Source of the DNA: Trochalopteron elliotii
Taxonomy: Eukaryota > Chordata > Aves > Passeriformes > Leiothrichidae
Direction: 5' to 3'
NCBI GenBank assembly: GCA_024734555.1
Contig: JANPWX010000651.1
Location: 2,469,833-2,533,832, forward strand
Length of the DNA: 64,000 bases
Shown: positions 25,001 to 38,886 of the stretch, piece by piece
Position numbering within the stretch: the stretch's first letter is position 1
How the letters are laid out: each line of letters starts with the position of its first letter
Program-made: the position numbers and the translations under genes
Notes under the pieces: model-generated
Databases searched by the model: none
Told to the model about the DNA's origin: nothing
The model's input: only the letters and a program-made list of their open reading frames with translations

Positions 25001-28000
25001 CAGACTCTCCTTTTTCACTCCATTCTCCTCACACAATGGGCCAAGGGGATCAGCGCCAAAATTACAAGTGTGAGCCCTTAATGCATGAGGTAGAACAATG
25101 GGCTTTGGAGGCGTCTGCCTTGTCGTGTGAAGCAGTACAGCTAGTACTGACTACCCAGTGCCATGGAAAAAAACCTCATTGTCCTGGCAAAATGCTCCCC
25201 AGAATGAAAACACCCTCCTCCTTCTTTCTTCAGCTTCCTAATGGGAAGCAAAATAACAAACCAAGGCCCACAATTAAACAAACATGCCACTAACGGAGCC
25301 GAGCTCAAGTGTAACAGATGTTGTTGCAGTTGGACCAGGCTGGGAGCAAGCCACTCTGGCTGGCTGCTGCTCCCGGGACGCTGTTGCTGAAGGGGTTTCT
25401 TTGCCACACCACAGCCTTCTCCTTCCACCAATGTTTCCTCCTTTTTCTCTGGTATGCCTTTTTCCTTGCTCTCCTTGTCCTGGTGCATCCCCAGCTGCTC
25501 CGCCTCATCACATTTCATTCATCACTTCAACAGTTTCACTTTTTAGCACTGAAAACCACAGGTTTTATTTCAGAAAAGCTCAAGAGATGAGGCCAAGCCA
25601 CATCAATTACCTTTTTAGGCCATGTTAGTATAGGAGAATAAAGCAATTCTTTTTCTCCATTTCATTTTTCTTGATCCATCTCCTCACTGGCACCTGGGCT
25701 TCACGCGGTGAATCACTGGCACCTCCCAGTTCCTGCAGTCCCTCCCCAAGTTTGATGGCTGTGCTGCAGGTGACTGTGAGGCTGTAGCTCAGCACACCTG
25801 AGATTCCCACCCCAAAACTGCTTCTCCACCAAATATTACAGGCATCTCTCCAACACAAGAAATTTGGTGTTTGAGAGGTGACAGACGGCTAAAGAAAGGC
25901 AAACAAAACAGAAATTGTGTCCTTTTCACATCTGGCTGAATCCATCTTCTCTGAGCTTTAGAGCTCTGGTGCAGTCCATGATGAGAGTCCTATTACCTCC
26001 AAGGCTTAAGGTCCCTGACTCCCTATCTGGCACCAACTGAATGATGCCTCTGATAGCCCATGCACCCCCTCATTTACAAGGATCTGTTCCTTCCAACTCC
26101 ATGTCAAAGGGACAAAAATAATTTGGCACAAGGCAGAATCAGAGGCTGCTTGGCCCTGCTTGTTCCCCAGCAAAGTTGTGCCAGGCTTCTATTACTGCAA
26201 GAGGAACAAGAGGGACTCAGGGCTGGGTGACAGACTTCACAGGCCTTTGGGTCACTCCCCAGAGCAAAACCTCCTTCTCTCATCTGAGAGCCATGGTCAC
26301 CAAAACCTTCCTGAGATGTTTGGAAGAGGAATACAGGGCTGTACACTGGAGCATCTGTGCCCACACATATTTTTGGCTTGTCTTTTGTTCTACTTGCTCT
26401 TGCAGTTACAAGGCCCTGTGCAGTGGGGTTTTGCTTTGCCCCCGGCTGCTGTAGCACTGTGACTTCTGTGACTATTAATAGAAGTGTAAGGAAGTAAGAA
26501 AAGTTAACTTCTCTTTCTCCTTCAAGCAGGGAAGCTGGAAGACTCTTGAGATCTTTCCTGAGGTGTCTCAGAACAGGGACTATGCCAGCACAGAGGCCCT
26601 CAGAGCCACATGTCACCAGCACAGTTTGGGACTGAAGCATCCCCCACCTGCCATGCTCAGAAATTCTATACAGTGGAGGAGGTAAGCAGCTCAGAATGAA
26701 ACCTTGCTTGGCTTACCTTCTTTGTTGGGCAAGACAGGCTGGATACCCTGGGCACAGGCAATATTAAGCCAACACCACCTCTCAATGCTCTGCTGTGGTA
26801 AGAAACCAGCCAAATGCACAACTGTTATGAGCCAGGGCTGCTAGTTCAGCACTCTGATGGTCAGAGTGAGAACAACACAGACACAGAGAGCTCCAGCCAG
26901 AACAGGCTTTCATTGTTCCCAGTGCAGTGCTGAATAGTATTTCCACTCATATGACAAATTTATGAACAAGCAACAAGGAGCCTTTGGCAGAAAGCCTCCC
27001 TGTTGTCAAAACCTCCTTCCAGGTGAAAATGAAAACCAGTTCCAGGTGAACATCCAGGTATTCCAGACCAGAAAGGTACTGGAAGTCAATCACAGCAAGC
27101 CAACCAACCACCTATCCCTTTACTTATCACCCAATATTTATATAGATTTTATACTTTTGAACTGCTTACACTGAGATCAAGCACCTCAGATGGAAAATTT
27201 GATGGAGGTATTGAGTTTTTTATTGAGTTGATAGACAAAATGCATGCACATAATGTGAGTGCACTTTGATAAATACAGCAGCAATTTTACAAGGTTGGCT
27301 CTTTTAGAACAGTTGATGACATGAGCTAAAATGACTAGGAATTACCATCCAGAAGTGGATGTAAAATTATCAGACTTCAAGTAAGTCAGGAGATACTCTG
27401 TCATGTACAACAATGGTGCTTTTTTCAAAAAATGCATCATTCTTCTCACTGCCCTTTATTCTTCACCCCACCCCCTTTTTCTCATATAAAACACAAATTT
27501 ACATCTGTTCAGTTCCCCCTCTCTGTTGCCCACAGCATCCTTTATTTTCACAGCAGCTTGGAAATGCAGATTTTGTGACTAAGACTTAGAGACACACCTT
27601 TTTACAGCAATGTATCTGGGCTGTGGCTGCAGAGCAGCCTACCTCCTCTCACCGGCTTTGGGGCTCACTGGATGCTGCTCTGAGCCTGTTCAGGATGCTG
27701 AGCAGCAAAATGAAAGCAGTTTTTGGTTTCATTAGGTTTTATGGCCAGCTCAGTGTTTTGAGGCAGTTCTTTACAGGCTCAAGTGAAAAGGAGGGGAAAA
27801 GAGGGAGACCAAGTAGGTGAGTGTGCTCAGCAGAGAGATTGGCTAGGGATGCTGCAGGGCTGCTGCCTCCAACTCTGTTTCTTTAATTACATTATATATC
27901 TTGTATGGATGCTTGTTCTGGTTCTTGCTCAGTGCATTGACCAGAACCTGCTGTTTAACAGCAGTTCTTGCCTTAGTCCCAGCCCACCAAAGACCTATGT

Positions 28001-29634
28001 GGTATCTGTAATTTAAAGCCCATCTAATTTCAGTCTTCTGTATGCAGGACTATTTTGATTGAACTGGGGAAGTAATGACACACATAGTTGATAGCACAAA
28101 TAGTTGTGCTGGCAGATCAGAAGAGGCAGCAACCTCTGGATGAGAGCCATGAAAAGCAGCTGTGGACAGACACCTCCATACAGAGTTTGGCTGCAGCTGG
28201 AACATGATGCACAGCCTAGAGCTTCAGTCACTGTTCTGTCAGGTCAAAGGAAGGGGAAGGGTGAATCAGTCCAGAAAAAATGAAAACTATTCTAAATGCT
28301 GGGTCATAAAATTAAAGGCAACTTTTAAAATCTTAGCAAAATAAAAAAGATTTGGCTAATCTTCCACCACTCTCTTATTTCTGTTGTCAATCTAGCACCT
28401 GGTTTAATTCCCATCCCAGACAAAAGTAGAAATACCAGGATACCACAAGTAATTGTTAGTGCTGTAGCTCTTCAGATCAGGAAGAAGCAGAAGTAGTGGG
28501 GATTTCTCATTAATTATCCTACCAGTTTCTAAAAGTGTATCTGTACCGTCTTGGGGGTGTCAGCCTCTTCTAGAGCAGACACTGTAAGGCACCAGCAATA
28601 GCACCATTTCTGACTGTGACTCAGTCCAGCTTGGCTGCAACATCTCAAATGCCTCATCCCATGAGCTCTGGAGCTCTCCACGCATTGCATCATGTCCGAG
28701 TGAGCATTTACTGGAAAGAGAAAGTAAAGTGAAGGGGTAGCACTCTCTGTGACACAGCAAGAAATGAAGGCAGGACTGAGTGAGACTAAAAATGCTGTGT
28801 TGGTGGCAATTCTCAACCACTGTAATAACCCTCAGGAGAGCTGCTACAAAGCAGAATAGCTTGTAATAGCCCTGTGGGGCCAGAGCCAGAGCAAGGAAGG
28901 TATCAGCCAGCTCTGTCGCCATCACAGAACTGAAGCTTAGCATGACTTGGAAAGCAAGGGTTCTGTTTTCTCTCTCTTGGCAATGGGGATCTACAGATGC
29001 CAGATGATTAGGGCTGTTTTAACAGAAAATGCAAAATAGAAGTATCATGTAACCCTGCAATCTGCTCACCTTTCATCCATCATTATTCATCCAGATTACT
29101 TTCTCTTTTAGAGCCTTCTTCTGTCCCTCCTGGATGGAGCATTCACTTTTGCAGAGCACTGGCAATGTGATGTTGTGCTCATGCAGGCCTGGAGGAGCCT
29201 TGCTTTTTCCAGTACCACCATCAGGACAAAAAATGTGCCCTTTTGCTGCAACCAAACCTGCCCAAAATCCTCAGGTCACTGGTGACAGCATGCCTGACAT
29301 CTACATATGCCTACAAACATTCCTAGAGATCTCTCTGATGCAAAGCCCCTTTGGCCATGTGCTTCTGTGTGAGTCAGCCTGCATCTTTTTGCATTTCAAT
29401 CCCATCCATCTACAGCCAGTCATCTGGGAATTCTGTCATTTGCATGAAGTCGCCTCTGCTCCATAATTACAAGGGCCAAGCTAAGGTCTTTAAATGGTTT
29501 GTGAGGTGATCCAGGTGATGAGGATGTGACCTAAGGTACCAAAACTTCCAGCAATAAAGGGGGCATCGTTGTTAGCTAACCCCCTTCAGGGGCTGGTATG
29601 TGGCAAGCACTGGAATGCACCACTTTTCTTCCTC
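22021..29634. other. Gene-free sequence
   Basis: Noncoding. Apart from the palindromic block at 23240, I see no repeat, RNA gene or coding signal. The longest frame is 178 codons (26104-26640, minus), without a recognisable domain. Confidence 0.55.
23240..23345. promoter_or_regulatory. Candidate homeodomain-type palindromic site block
   Basis: TAATTGGA (23250-23257) and TCCAATTA (23266-23273) form a perfect 8-bp inverted repeat with an 8-bp spacer that contains AGATA. Further TAGCTCAG and AATTAG words follow. This layout could bind a homeodomain dimer. Confidence 0.3.
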
Positions 29635-29800
29635 TGACTTGATATAATTACTTTCTGTGTTATTTAAAGCTCTGACTAATCACAGGCAATGGCCAGGTTT
29701 ATATAACGCAACAGTGTGTAGCCTGGAGCAAATTCTGACATAATTATACTGTATAAATTCCCCCATTAGAAATGACACTGCACTGGCAGGGTGTACAAAG
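29635..29800. promoter_or_regulatory. Candidate conserved noncoding element
   Basis: Includes TTGATATAATTACTTTCTG, CTGACTAATCACAGGC, GGTTTATATAACGCAAC and GACATAATTATACTG. It is AT-rich and non-repetitive with no ORF. Called on motif density. Confidence 0.3.
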
Positions 29801-32800
29801 CAGCCATGGCCCAGTCAACTGGCTCAGTGAAAATCTGTCTGACGATTGTTTACCCTGTTGATACCTTATCGACACTTCTTACAATGATGAGACTGTTACA
29901 TGACAGCAAATGGAAGCCAAAGGTTGAAGAGTCTCTCCTTTCCTCTTGATGCCTTCAACTGTAGTTGTTTTCTTGCCTAGTTTTCTCTGGGTGAGGCCTT
30001 GCTCAGTTCTGATCACTCTGAAGTAGAACAAGAAGCATGTGGTTATGGTACAAATCACAAAAGCCCATAGAGATCCTGACTGGAGTTGCATCATCTGCTT
30101 CAAGGAGCAATTACTCCCCTAGGTTCTGTCCCCTCACTGCAGTGAGATTATGGGCCATATTAGGATTTGTTCCGACCTGGCATTGCCTTGCTCCATGGCA
30201 GGGTAGCGAGAGCCAAGCTGCTCCCCTGCTGGTTTTAGCTCATGCCAATGGAGCAGCAGGGTGTTGCAAAGGGCTAATTTGTCAGATCCTGGTATGTCAC
30301 TCTGCAAAATGATTGCATGATATATTTGTTTTCCACTGCAGTGTCAGGGCTGTGGCACATTGGGACAGCCTGGGAAGAGGGAGACTGCACCCTTGGTTGG
30401 GAGGACGATGATAGAACCCTCAGGACTGTGGCCAGTTCCATTTGGGCAAAGGAAACGAAATACATTTCCAGTATTGGAGCACTGATTCAATGTAGGTCAA
30501 GGAAGGATTTTGACCTTTTCAGCCATTATCTTACATAAGGATCAGAAAAGAAAAAATAATAATCCAAATAAATTCAATGAATATTGGTTATAAAAATAAA
30601 AGCTCGTAGAGTACTTCAGAGCAGTTTTATCACTACCCTGAGGAAGGTTCAGGAGGGACCCACTGAAAAATGTATCTTAAACAATAGGCTTTTTAGCAGC
30701 AGAATAGTAACAAATGGTGATATGGTTCAGAGGCTGGGATAGGGCAATATGATTCCAGCCTCCCTCTAACCTGGGATACCTGAGCTAATTTCTTGTGTGG
30801 GGAATGGGATGTGGAGCCTTTTCAGATCTTCAGTTTCAAGCTGGCTCAGGAGACCAGCAGGTCTCCAACACTGGAAAACTTAAAAGATAAATGGAGGGGT
30901 TTTTTTTAGTTGTAGCTGGAAAAAAAAATCCTACCTGTAGAGGATTATCCCTTGCAGTATGTTGTCTATACCAGTTAATTTACAAAATCCTGTTGACTGA
31001 GTTTTGTTGTGAAGAAAGTGAGAAAGAATATTCTTCAATACTTGACACAACTATTTGAGAATCTTCTGGGCTTCATGAAATACAAGTAACATTGCTGGCA
31101 TTTGTCCATTTTCATCAGCTAAGAGATGAACTCATTAACCCCCACCCCAAAATATGAGGCAATAATGCCTGTCTTTTGCTTGCTTATTTTCAGCATCATC
31201 AGGAAAGCTGTGATCTGGATGTACCGCACAGTCTCCTTCTTAAGCAGTCAGTAATGCCTCTAAGAGATTCTTCCTAATGGTATTCAGAGGCTGGAGCTAA
31301 GTGCTGAGATGCTGTTGCAGGGATGGAGACAATGGAGTGGTCCCCTGCTGGTGTTTCCAAATGCCGGTGTCCCCACACTGAGCTGAGTCCCTGTGGGAAT
31401 ACAGAGTTTTCCCCAGTCCCCGCCTCTCTGGGGTGCATGCCCTTGCATGCCAGCACCAGCATGGAAGAAGTTAGCACTGCTGTTCCCTATGCCAAACCAA
31501 GCTGTGGCTAAAGGAGTGTTTGGATACCCTGGGCTGCCAATTCAGAACTTTCCTAAGACCAGCAGTAAAAATTTGCCTCCAATTCCTTTTTAGGAAAAGA
31601 AGGCTGTAACATAAAGTCACATTTTCTAGGTGTTAAAAGTTCACAACCCACACCATTAAAAGATACATTCTGTGTCTAACTTAATGTTCGGTCTTCAGGA
31701 ACAGCTAGGAGGAAAAGAGAAGGTTCCCTGTTTGTTCTACAAAATAGGAAAGTGGTTGCTTTCTATACTGTAAATATGCATTAGAAAACTCTTATAGGCT
31801 CGTGCTGGGGATTTGATGTTTTTAACTCAACTACATTCCTTACATTTTTGTATAACTGCCAAGAAAGCTAAATAAAATGGCTTTTTTTAATGTTTTCTCT
31901 AAGAATAGCCCCGCTTCTTTGTAAATATAGCAAAGGAATTGTTGATAATAATTCTTTGGGAGAATAACTGGTGTTATTGATGTTAAAAGTAGAAAGATTG
32001 CTGTTTCTCTGTCTCGGAAACAGAGCTAACCAAGTAGGCCGGGACTTCAGAAAGCCTGAGCGTTCCCTGGTCAGTTACTGAAATCAGACTGGTTTCATTC
32101 CTGTGCCAGAACGTGTAGAATCAGAGGAGACCAGCACTGAAACTCAAGTAGAAACAAAAAACCCAAACCCTAAGATTTGCATTTTCTTTCAGGATGCAAA
32201 ACTTAACATTTTCCCTCCTTGTTTGCATTTCTCCATTTGCAGATGGTTCTGCCTTCTGCCAACTTACTCTGAAAAACTGGGGTTAATTTACTCAGTTTGA
32301 TTCAAATGTGCACAATTAACACCTGAGCACCCGTAAACCTTTGCAGTGTTAGGGGAAGTCCCACCCTCCTGAGATACCAGCATACAAAGAGTGACATTCT
32401 CAAGCTGAGCCAAAGTTTAGACTACAGAACCCTGGCTATTGCTTGACTGACACCCTCCATATATATGCCAAGACCTTAGATGTGTTTTATAATGCCGTGC
32501 AATAAACTGGTGGTTAAACCAGGATTGCAGCATCAGAATTTGAACCAGCCTGTGCCATGCTTTGACTGCTAAACATTCCTGCCGTCCAGGATTATGAGAA
32601 GGTGGAAGGCTCTTAATCCACTTGTATGTCAGTTCCAGGGGAAAAAAAGCTACAGTTATTTTTTTAGGGTTGACTGAAAGTATCTGTCTTCCCTGCAGTT
32701 GAGACAACCCCTCACAAAGGTTCCCTGTCATTAACCAGACCTGCCCTTCAGTTGAGCATGCAGAGATTTGGTGCTTGTTCAGCCTGGCTTTGTCGGGGCT

Positions 32801-35800
32801 GGTAGCCCTTGTCAGGATTATTTTTCAAAACAGAGACTCGGTGGGGCCAGGCTGTAGCATACAGACACTGCCTTATGTTTCTTCTGAGCCTGCCTCCTCC
32901 CAGCTTCCCCAGTTTCTCCCTACCTTTGTCATTAAAGCTGCTCAGCAATTGTTCCTGATTCACCTCTGCCAGTTCCACACAGCATTTTATAGCCCTCTGT
33001 GATCATTTATTCTCTCATTTACTTCCCAGACTGAAATGCCCCAGTCTCTTTAGTTATTCCTCATAGAGGTATAGTAAGTTAAAATAGGGAAATTTTAGGA
33101 AAAGCAGTAAGCAGACAGTGCTGTTACGACTGGGTTTTTTTTTCCTCTGTTGTCCATTTGGTTACTTGCTCTTTTTGTTAGTGGGATTTCCACTGTGCCA
33201 GATGACATTTGAGGGCAAGTATCCTGGCATCTTTTGAGCCAAAGAAACATTTTGTGTTTCACCTTCAAGCCTGTGCTTGTGCCACAGCTTTGATGATATC
33301 CAAAGCTACAATATTTCAAATGACAACAAAACTCATGCAATCTGTAAGGGAAAGGCTTCTCATCATCTCTACAAGTGACTTTTGAGGTGGTGAAGGATGG
33401 AAAGCAGAGTCCCCACCCCATATGGACTTCCAAGATTAAAAAGTTAAAACAGCTCTTAGTGGTCCCTGTATCTCCCAATTAAAACAAATAAAAACCCAAC
33501 CAACTAAAAACCAACACCACCAAAACCCACTTTGTTTTTGTCAAGATTAAGAGATGACACAAAGCTGACTACAGCATTAATGAACGTTTCTGTGGTTTAG
33601 GAAGAGTCAGATCCTTCTACTGTTGTTTCCAGTATGCATCTGGGCTGGTGACTGCTTTCTTGTGTTCTTAGATTTCATGTGACCACTACTAGTTCCAAAT
33701 TTGGGTGGATTTTAGCAGGTAGGACTTTGTTTGGGTCTAAATAGCAGCTAATTTAGCAGGCTCACAGAACTTCAATTCCAAATGAGGACAGAATTGTGAA
33801 AACTGATTGTCCTATGAGATTTCTGCCATTCAAAGTCAAATTCATGTGCTAAGCTTAATTTGTCTGTTCCTTTTACTACTCTTTGTGGGGTAAAATGAGA
33901 ACAGAATAGGTTAAATGTTGCAGATGTGCTTAAAGTGGGGTTAAGGAGAGACCCTAACCTGGGATCCAAACCACTTTATGACTTCTGCATAACTGGATAA
34001 TTGAGCTGTAATGGGATGCAGAGTGTTTGCATGTTTGTCTGCCCAAGAGAGGCACAGCTTCTTTTAAGTTGCCTGGACTACAGGCCCCAAAAGATCTTGT
34101 ACTAACTATAGGATAAAATATCTATTGCCTCCCTGAATCCCTCCATGCGCCTGAGTAAGAGGGATGTGAGTGAAGGCTGAGTTCCCAGAGTGGGTGCAGG
34201 GAGCACAGTGTGAGAGCGTGTGATGCTGTTCAGAAACATGGCTTAAGGTCAGACTCCACTCTAAAGCTTCCTCAGAATCTCAAATCCTCTTTTTATATGA
34301 GTTTCACTCAAACACAAACAATTAAAGAATTTCATCTTCTCCTGCTACGGTGGGAAAACTTGAATGCTCCTCTGGTCTCTTAACTTTATTAAACAGCCCT
34401 AGAGTGTTCCCTAGATGAGGGTCCTGCCTGCCTTCAGACAACCCAGATCTTTGTGTTTGCTGTGGATAAATTGGTCTCTGATGCCAATTGGCAGTAGGGA
34501 AGAGAAATAACACAGCTTGTTGCAAAGAAGAAAAAAAATGAGGGGCAGCTACATGTCTGCTCATATGATTAGAATGATTCGACAAGGACTCCCATCAATG
34601 GCAGCGTTTCAGAGTCCTCAGCATGGGCCATTGCACATCTCCACTATCTGTGTCCTTTTATGTTCCCCCTCCTAAAGACAGCACCAGGCAGCTTTAGAGC
34701 TTAAGCACCATATGTTCTGACCCCTGCCTTGGAGCACAGGAAGGTGCTTTTTGTAGTTTCAGTTTTGGAATTTGCACCATTAATAGGCACGGTCTGGTGG
34801 AATGGAGAGAAACATTCCTCCTGGGCCAGATTGCTCTGGTCTCCAGCAGCTCTCTCATCACCAGGGGTTTGTCAAAGCGTGCAGTATGCTAACATCCTGC
34901 CAGCTCACCTTTTGCAAGCTTACTCAAAAGCATTAGTCCCACCAGTGCAAATAAGGTGTCTGCCGTGTGTCTGCTGGTTTCTTCCTGGTGCACTGAGGCA
35001 AAGCAGCCTTTCCTTGTCAGTCATTGACCAAAACTGTTGATTCTGGAACAACTGACTGTGCTGGTTGTAGAGGATGCCAAAAACCTCTTGAAAGCTCGAA
35101 GGCAAAGGTGTTCTCTTTTTAAATTAATTAAGCTCTAGAAGGAATTTTCCTGAGACCTTATTTGATATCTGGAATAGAAATGGCTTTCTTTCTCCAACTC
35201 CACCTACTCAACACTCCAAGTCACATGCAGAGTGCCTTTAGACACATTTCTCCTCTCTCTCCAGACTACCAACATTGGAGTTCCACTGCCTTTATTTCTA
35301 GACAACTGACAAATATTCCAGGTGAGTCCAACTTGAATTTGCTTGCTGAGTTAGTCCAGTGGACTTAGTTCAGTCTAGGGAGAATGTAGCAATTGGAGGA
35401 CATTTTCTGGTCTATCAGACACTTCTATCAGGGCTGAGCTGGAGGAAGTTTGGTCCAGTTTGGTTAAACTGCTAAAATTGCAGCCAGTTCCTCAACTGCT
35501 TGTTAAAGCTCAGGTCTGGTACATCCCACTCTATGTAGCTGTTTTCCAGGAAGCCCCCTGCTCTGTCTGTTTAGCAGTTCCCCCCTTCCACTCCCCAAGA
35601 GCAGACTGAGAGGGATTTCTGGGTAGCTTCAGGCCCCTGGATCACCCTGACACCTCATGACCTCCCTGCTTCCCAAGAGAAGCACAGCTGTACCAAAGGA
35701 AAGTGCCATCCAACATCTGCACATGCCCAGAGCAGCATGGACCTGTCACTGCTAAATGCTGTCACTGCTTCTGTGGCTGAGGAAGGACCTTGCATTGCAA

Positions 35801-36894
35801 AATGCACACATAGAGAACAACCCCATGATGAGAGAGGCTTTTAATAAACAAATCTTATTGAGTGGAGTGGTAAGACCAGCTCTATCTGTACCTAAAGACA
35901 CAGATCCTGGTGGTACTGATAAACTGCTGGAGTGAAAGCCTAATGCCCCTTGGCTCCTATAGGAAATGGGACCTCTACTAACATCTGTAAATAAATACCC
36001 CCGTGTTTTTACATACTTAAATACCTTTGCAAACCTGGCTCCTTGCCTGCTTCCCATACTTGGCTGCTACTTCTTAATGTTTGCAGGGTAGCAGGAGCAA
36101 GAGCTCAGCTGTAATTTGGGGTTATATTGTGCAAAGTGCTGTACAAGCACAGAACAAAAGACCTCTGACCACTTCCCAGCATCTAGGTCTTGTTATTTTA
36201 AAAACAACCTCCCTTGTTTTGTTTGTATGGTTTTTTAGATCTTTTATTAATTATTTTCTTGTTTCCTTTATATTTCTGATGCCTCCAAGCTAGAATACCT
36301 TTGCTGAGCTCCTGACTGAGCCAGGCCAAGCCTGCCACAAGGAAAGGACTTTTTACCTGTCCTGCTTATCTGCAAGTGGTGAGTGTGGCTGGAGTGAAGC
36401 TGCAAGAGTTTAAATGAAGGGTGTTAGGGGTAATAGTGCACAACGAACTTTGTGCCTCAAGATTCCCACTGGGATTAGGGAACATGAGCACTGCTGGAAT
36501 CAAAAGCAAAAGTTTAGACCACAGAGAACTGAGTAGATGCAGACGTGATACAAAACTGAAGAACTGCGCTCCAAGAGAGGCAAATGCACTCCAGCTGTGC
36601 CTGGAGTGGGTGGGTCATGCTTTTCCTGTGCCCACGCTGTTTATTCGACAGCAACTACCAGGATGGGATTTCCTCCAGGTTTACATCAAGGAGCATGTCA
36701 TGTCTCTTGACCCTTAACTAGGCAAAAATTATTGTATTAATAATCAACTAACCTGGGTTTCCAGACTGAGTGACAATTTGTATCCATCCCCAACTTACAT
36801 AAACCTAAACCATCATAATTTAAAGAAAAACCTTTTGAGCTGGTGTTTCCTGTGAAATCTCAATAGAAATGTGTCTTCTGGGCGCTTTGGTACA
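29801..36894. other. Gene-free sequence
   Basis: Noncoding. An A/C-rich stretch at about 33480-33535 is low complexity. An AT-rich part at 31600-32020 may include regulatory sequence, but nothing specific stands out. The 32990-33080 segment is vaguely CR1-like and was not called. Confidence 0.5.
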
Positions 36895-37295
36895 TTTCAG
36901 GTTCATTTTGGGGATCTGTAATTAATGGCAGCTGGTTCTCTGATTACTTTATATTAAGGACCAACTTCCAGTAACATCAGTGGGAGCAGGATTTCAGCTC
37001 TAGAGCTATTATTAACTAATGCAGCACAACAATGCCTGGCTTTCGTTCTGTTTTGTTTTCTCCCAGGGTCGGAACGTGTGTGTATCCCATTAACTCTGTC
37101 CTCACTGCTCTCAAGATGTTCCGCACAAATGATTTTATTTTTTTTGTAAGAAAGTATATTTTACAAGGCAGTTTTATGAGAACTGACAAAATGCCTCGTA
37201 AATAACCCAGCAGGAAATATGGGGTAAATAAAATTTTTACAACTTTATCATAAACCTGAGAAGTCTTTGGTTCCTTTTCGAATGGAATGAGCAAG
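36895..37295. promoter_or_regulatory. Candidate conserved noncoding element
   Basis: Contains CTGTAATTAATGGCAGCTGG (homeodomain word next to an E-box), CTGATTACTTTATATTAAGG, GCTATTATTAACTAATGC, AATGATTTTATTT and ACTTTATCATAAACC. Non-repetitive across about 400 bp. An open frame of 92 codons on the minus strand (37016-37294) looks like chance in AT-rich sequence. Confidence 0.33.
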
Positions 37296-38845
37296 GTATT
37301 TCATTAAAGGAAAAGACATGCTCTCTAAAGCCCAACAATTACAGACACAATGTCTTTTTAACCTGCAATTCAGTCAAACAGGTTTGGTGGTAGTGGAAAA
37401 TGTTAAAGGCCCCGTTTTGACACTTCGGGTCATGCTCCCCACAGATCAATTTGTGCTGTAGGTTCCCTACACAGCAGAGCTGGAGAACTGGTGTGTACCT
37501 GACCTGTCCCCAAAGTATGCAGGACCTCTAAGGAAATACATTTCTGGGAGAACGTGCTCAGGACAGGCTGAGGCTTTCTGCTGCCTTTGTATATCTCTGA
37601 GTATGGGGCTGTGTACAGTACAAGGGGAATACAAACAAATATGGTCCTTAGGTCTTCAGCACAAGCCTGAAATGCAATGATTTGGTCAAAGACCAAGAGT
37701 CTGAAATAGAAATGCTTGGAAGAAGCCTCAGTCCTTGAACTTTGTGTGAAGGGGGAATTCAGCTCCCAGAAGGAGGATCTTTGACATGTGATAATTTTGG
37801 TAAGGTGGGAAGACAGGAGGGGGTGTCACTTTTAAGTTCTTTTCACTTGTAAAAACTCATATTGACATGCATGACTATTTTCTACTTCCAGTGAAACAGA
37901 AATTGGGCAAAATACAACCCAGTGTTGTAGTTATGTTCCTGGGTGCATAAAAGGTAGGGAAACTACCTCCCAAAAGAAGTGATAAACTGCCATTGTAGGC
38001 CTGCATGGTGTGATGAAATACCAGATGAGGTGATCTATAGTGAAGGCCTTTGCTATTTCTCATGCCTGTTGTTCTCTGATCCCCAGCCTATTCCTGCCTT
38101 CAACCCGGCTAAAAAACCTGAGAGCAATCCTGGAGAGGCTGGGATTCACAGAAGCATTGGAGATGTTCAGATACCTTTGTTATCATCCCTGCATTGAGAG
38201 CAGACCAGAGCTGACACCACCACCCAGGCCTCACCTTGCTGGCACCACAGACTACTCCACAGCCATGGTCCCCACCTCTCCTCTGGGGCATTCTTGCATA
38301 AAGCCCCTCACTCAGGGTGGTATGGGCCCCACCTTCCCTTGGAGGCACTGATGCATTCCCTGCCTTCCCTCCCAGTCCCTCCCTGCTAGATAGCCCTTTC
38401 CCACCTACTCACCAGATTGCCCGTGTCCTCAGGACATCTACAGCAACTTCCTACAGCAATGTCATGTGAAGAAAGCATCTGAAGCTTTTGCAGCTAAAAT
38501 GCCAGGTAAAAAAAGGGGTAAACTCACCCCACCCCACACTCCAAGGCTTTTGTGATGTTGATTTCTTTAATGGCCACCAGCCACACTTTGGGAACAGGAG
38601 ACCTACAGGAGAGCTGGTCCCTGCACCAATAGGTACAGTCAGTCCTTCAGCCTGATCCTTCACGACGCTGTGTACTCGGAGCCCCAGCTGCCTTCCAGGA
38701 CAAGTCAGGATGTCCCTGGGAGATTTGCCTGTATAAGGGTTCCAATGTCTGGCATGCTGTCTGGAGAGCACTGTGTAGAGAGACAATTACCACAGCCCTT
38801 TCCCTAAAGGAAATTCCATCTTGGCACTGAACAGCACGGTGTAAT

Positions 38846-38886
38846 GGCAGAGCACGGCCCTGGCAGAGCACGGCCCTGGCAGAGCA
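38846..38886. repeat. Tandem repeat, 16-bp unit, about 2.5 copies
   Basis: GGCAGAGCACGGCCCT occurs twice in tandem and is followed by the partial copy GGCAGAGCA. The copies are identical, so the duplication is recent. Confidence 0.9.

Noticed and set aside
26104..26640. 178-codon open frame, minus strand
   Set aside because: No recognisable domain and overlapping frames on the plus strand.
32990..33080. Possible reverse-orientation CR1 fragment near CCCCAGTCTCTTTAGTTATTCCTC
   Set aside because: Only a vague resemblance to the CR1 'Pro-Ser-Leu, cctcatag' region; not enough consecutive matching words.
33480..33535. A/C-rich stretch as a retroposon tail
   Set aside because: No recognisable element body next to it; best treated as low-complexity sequence.
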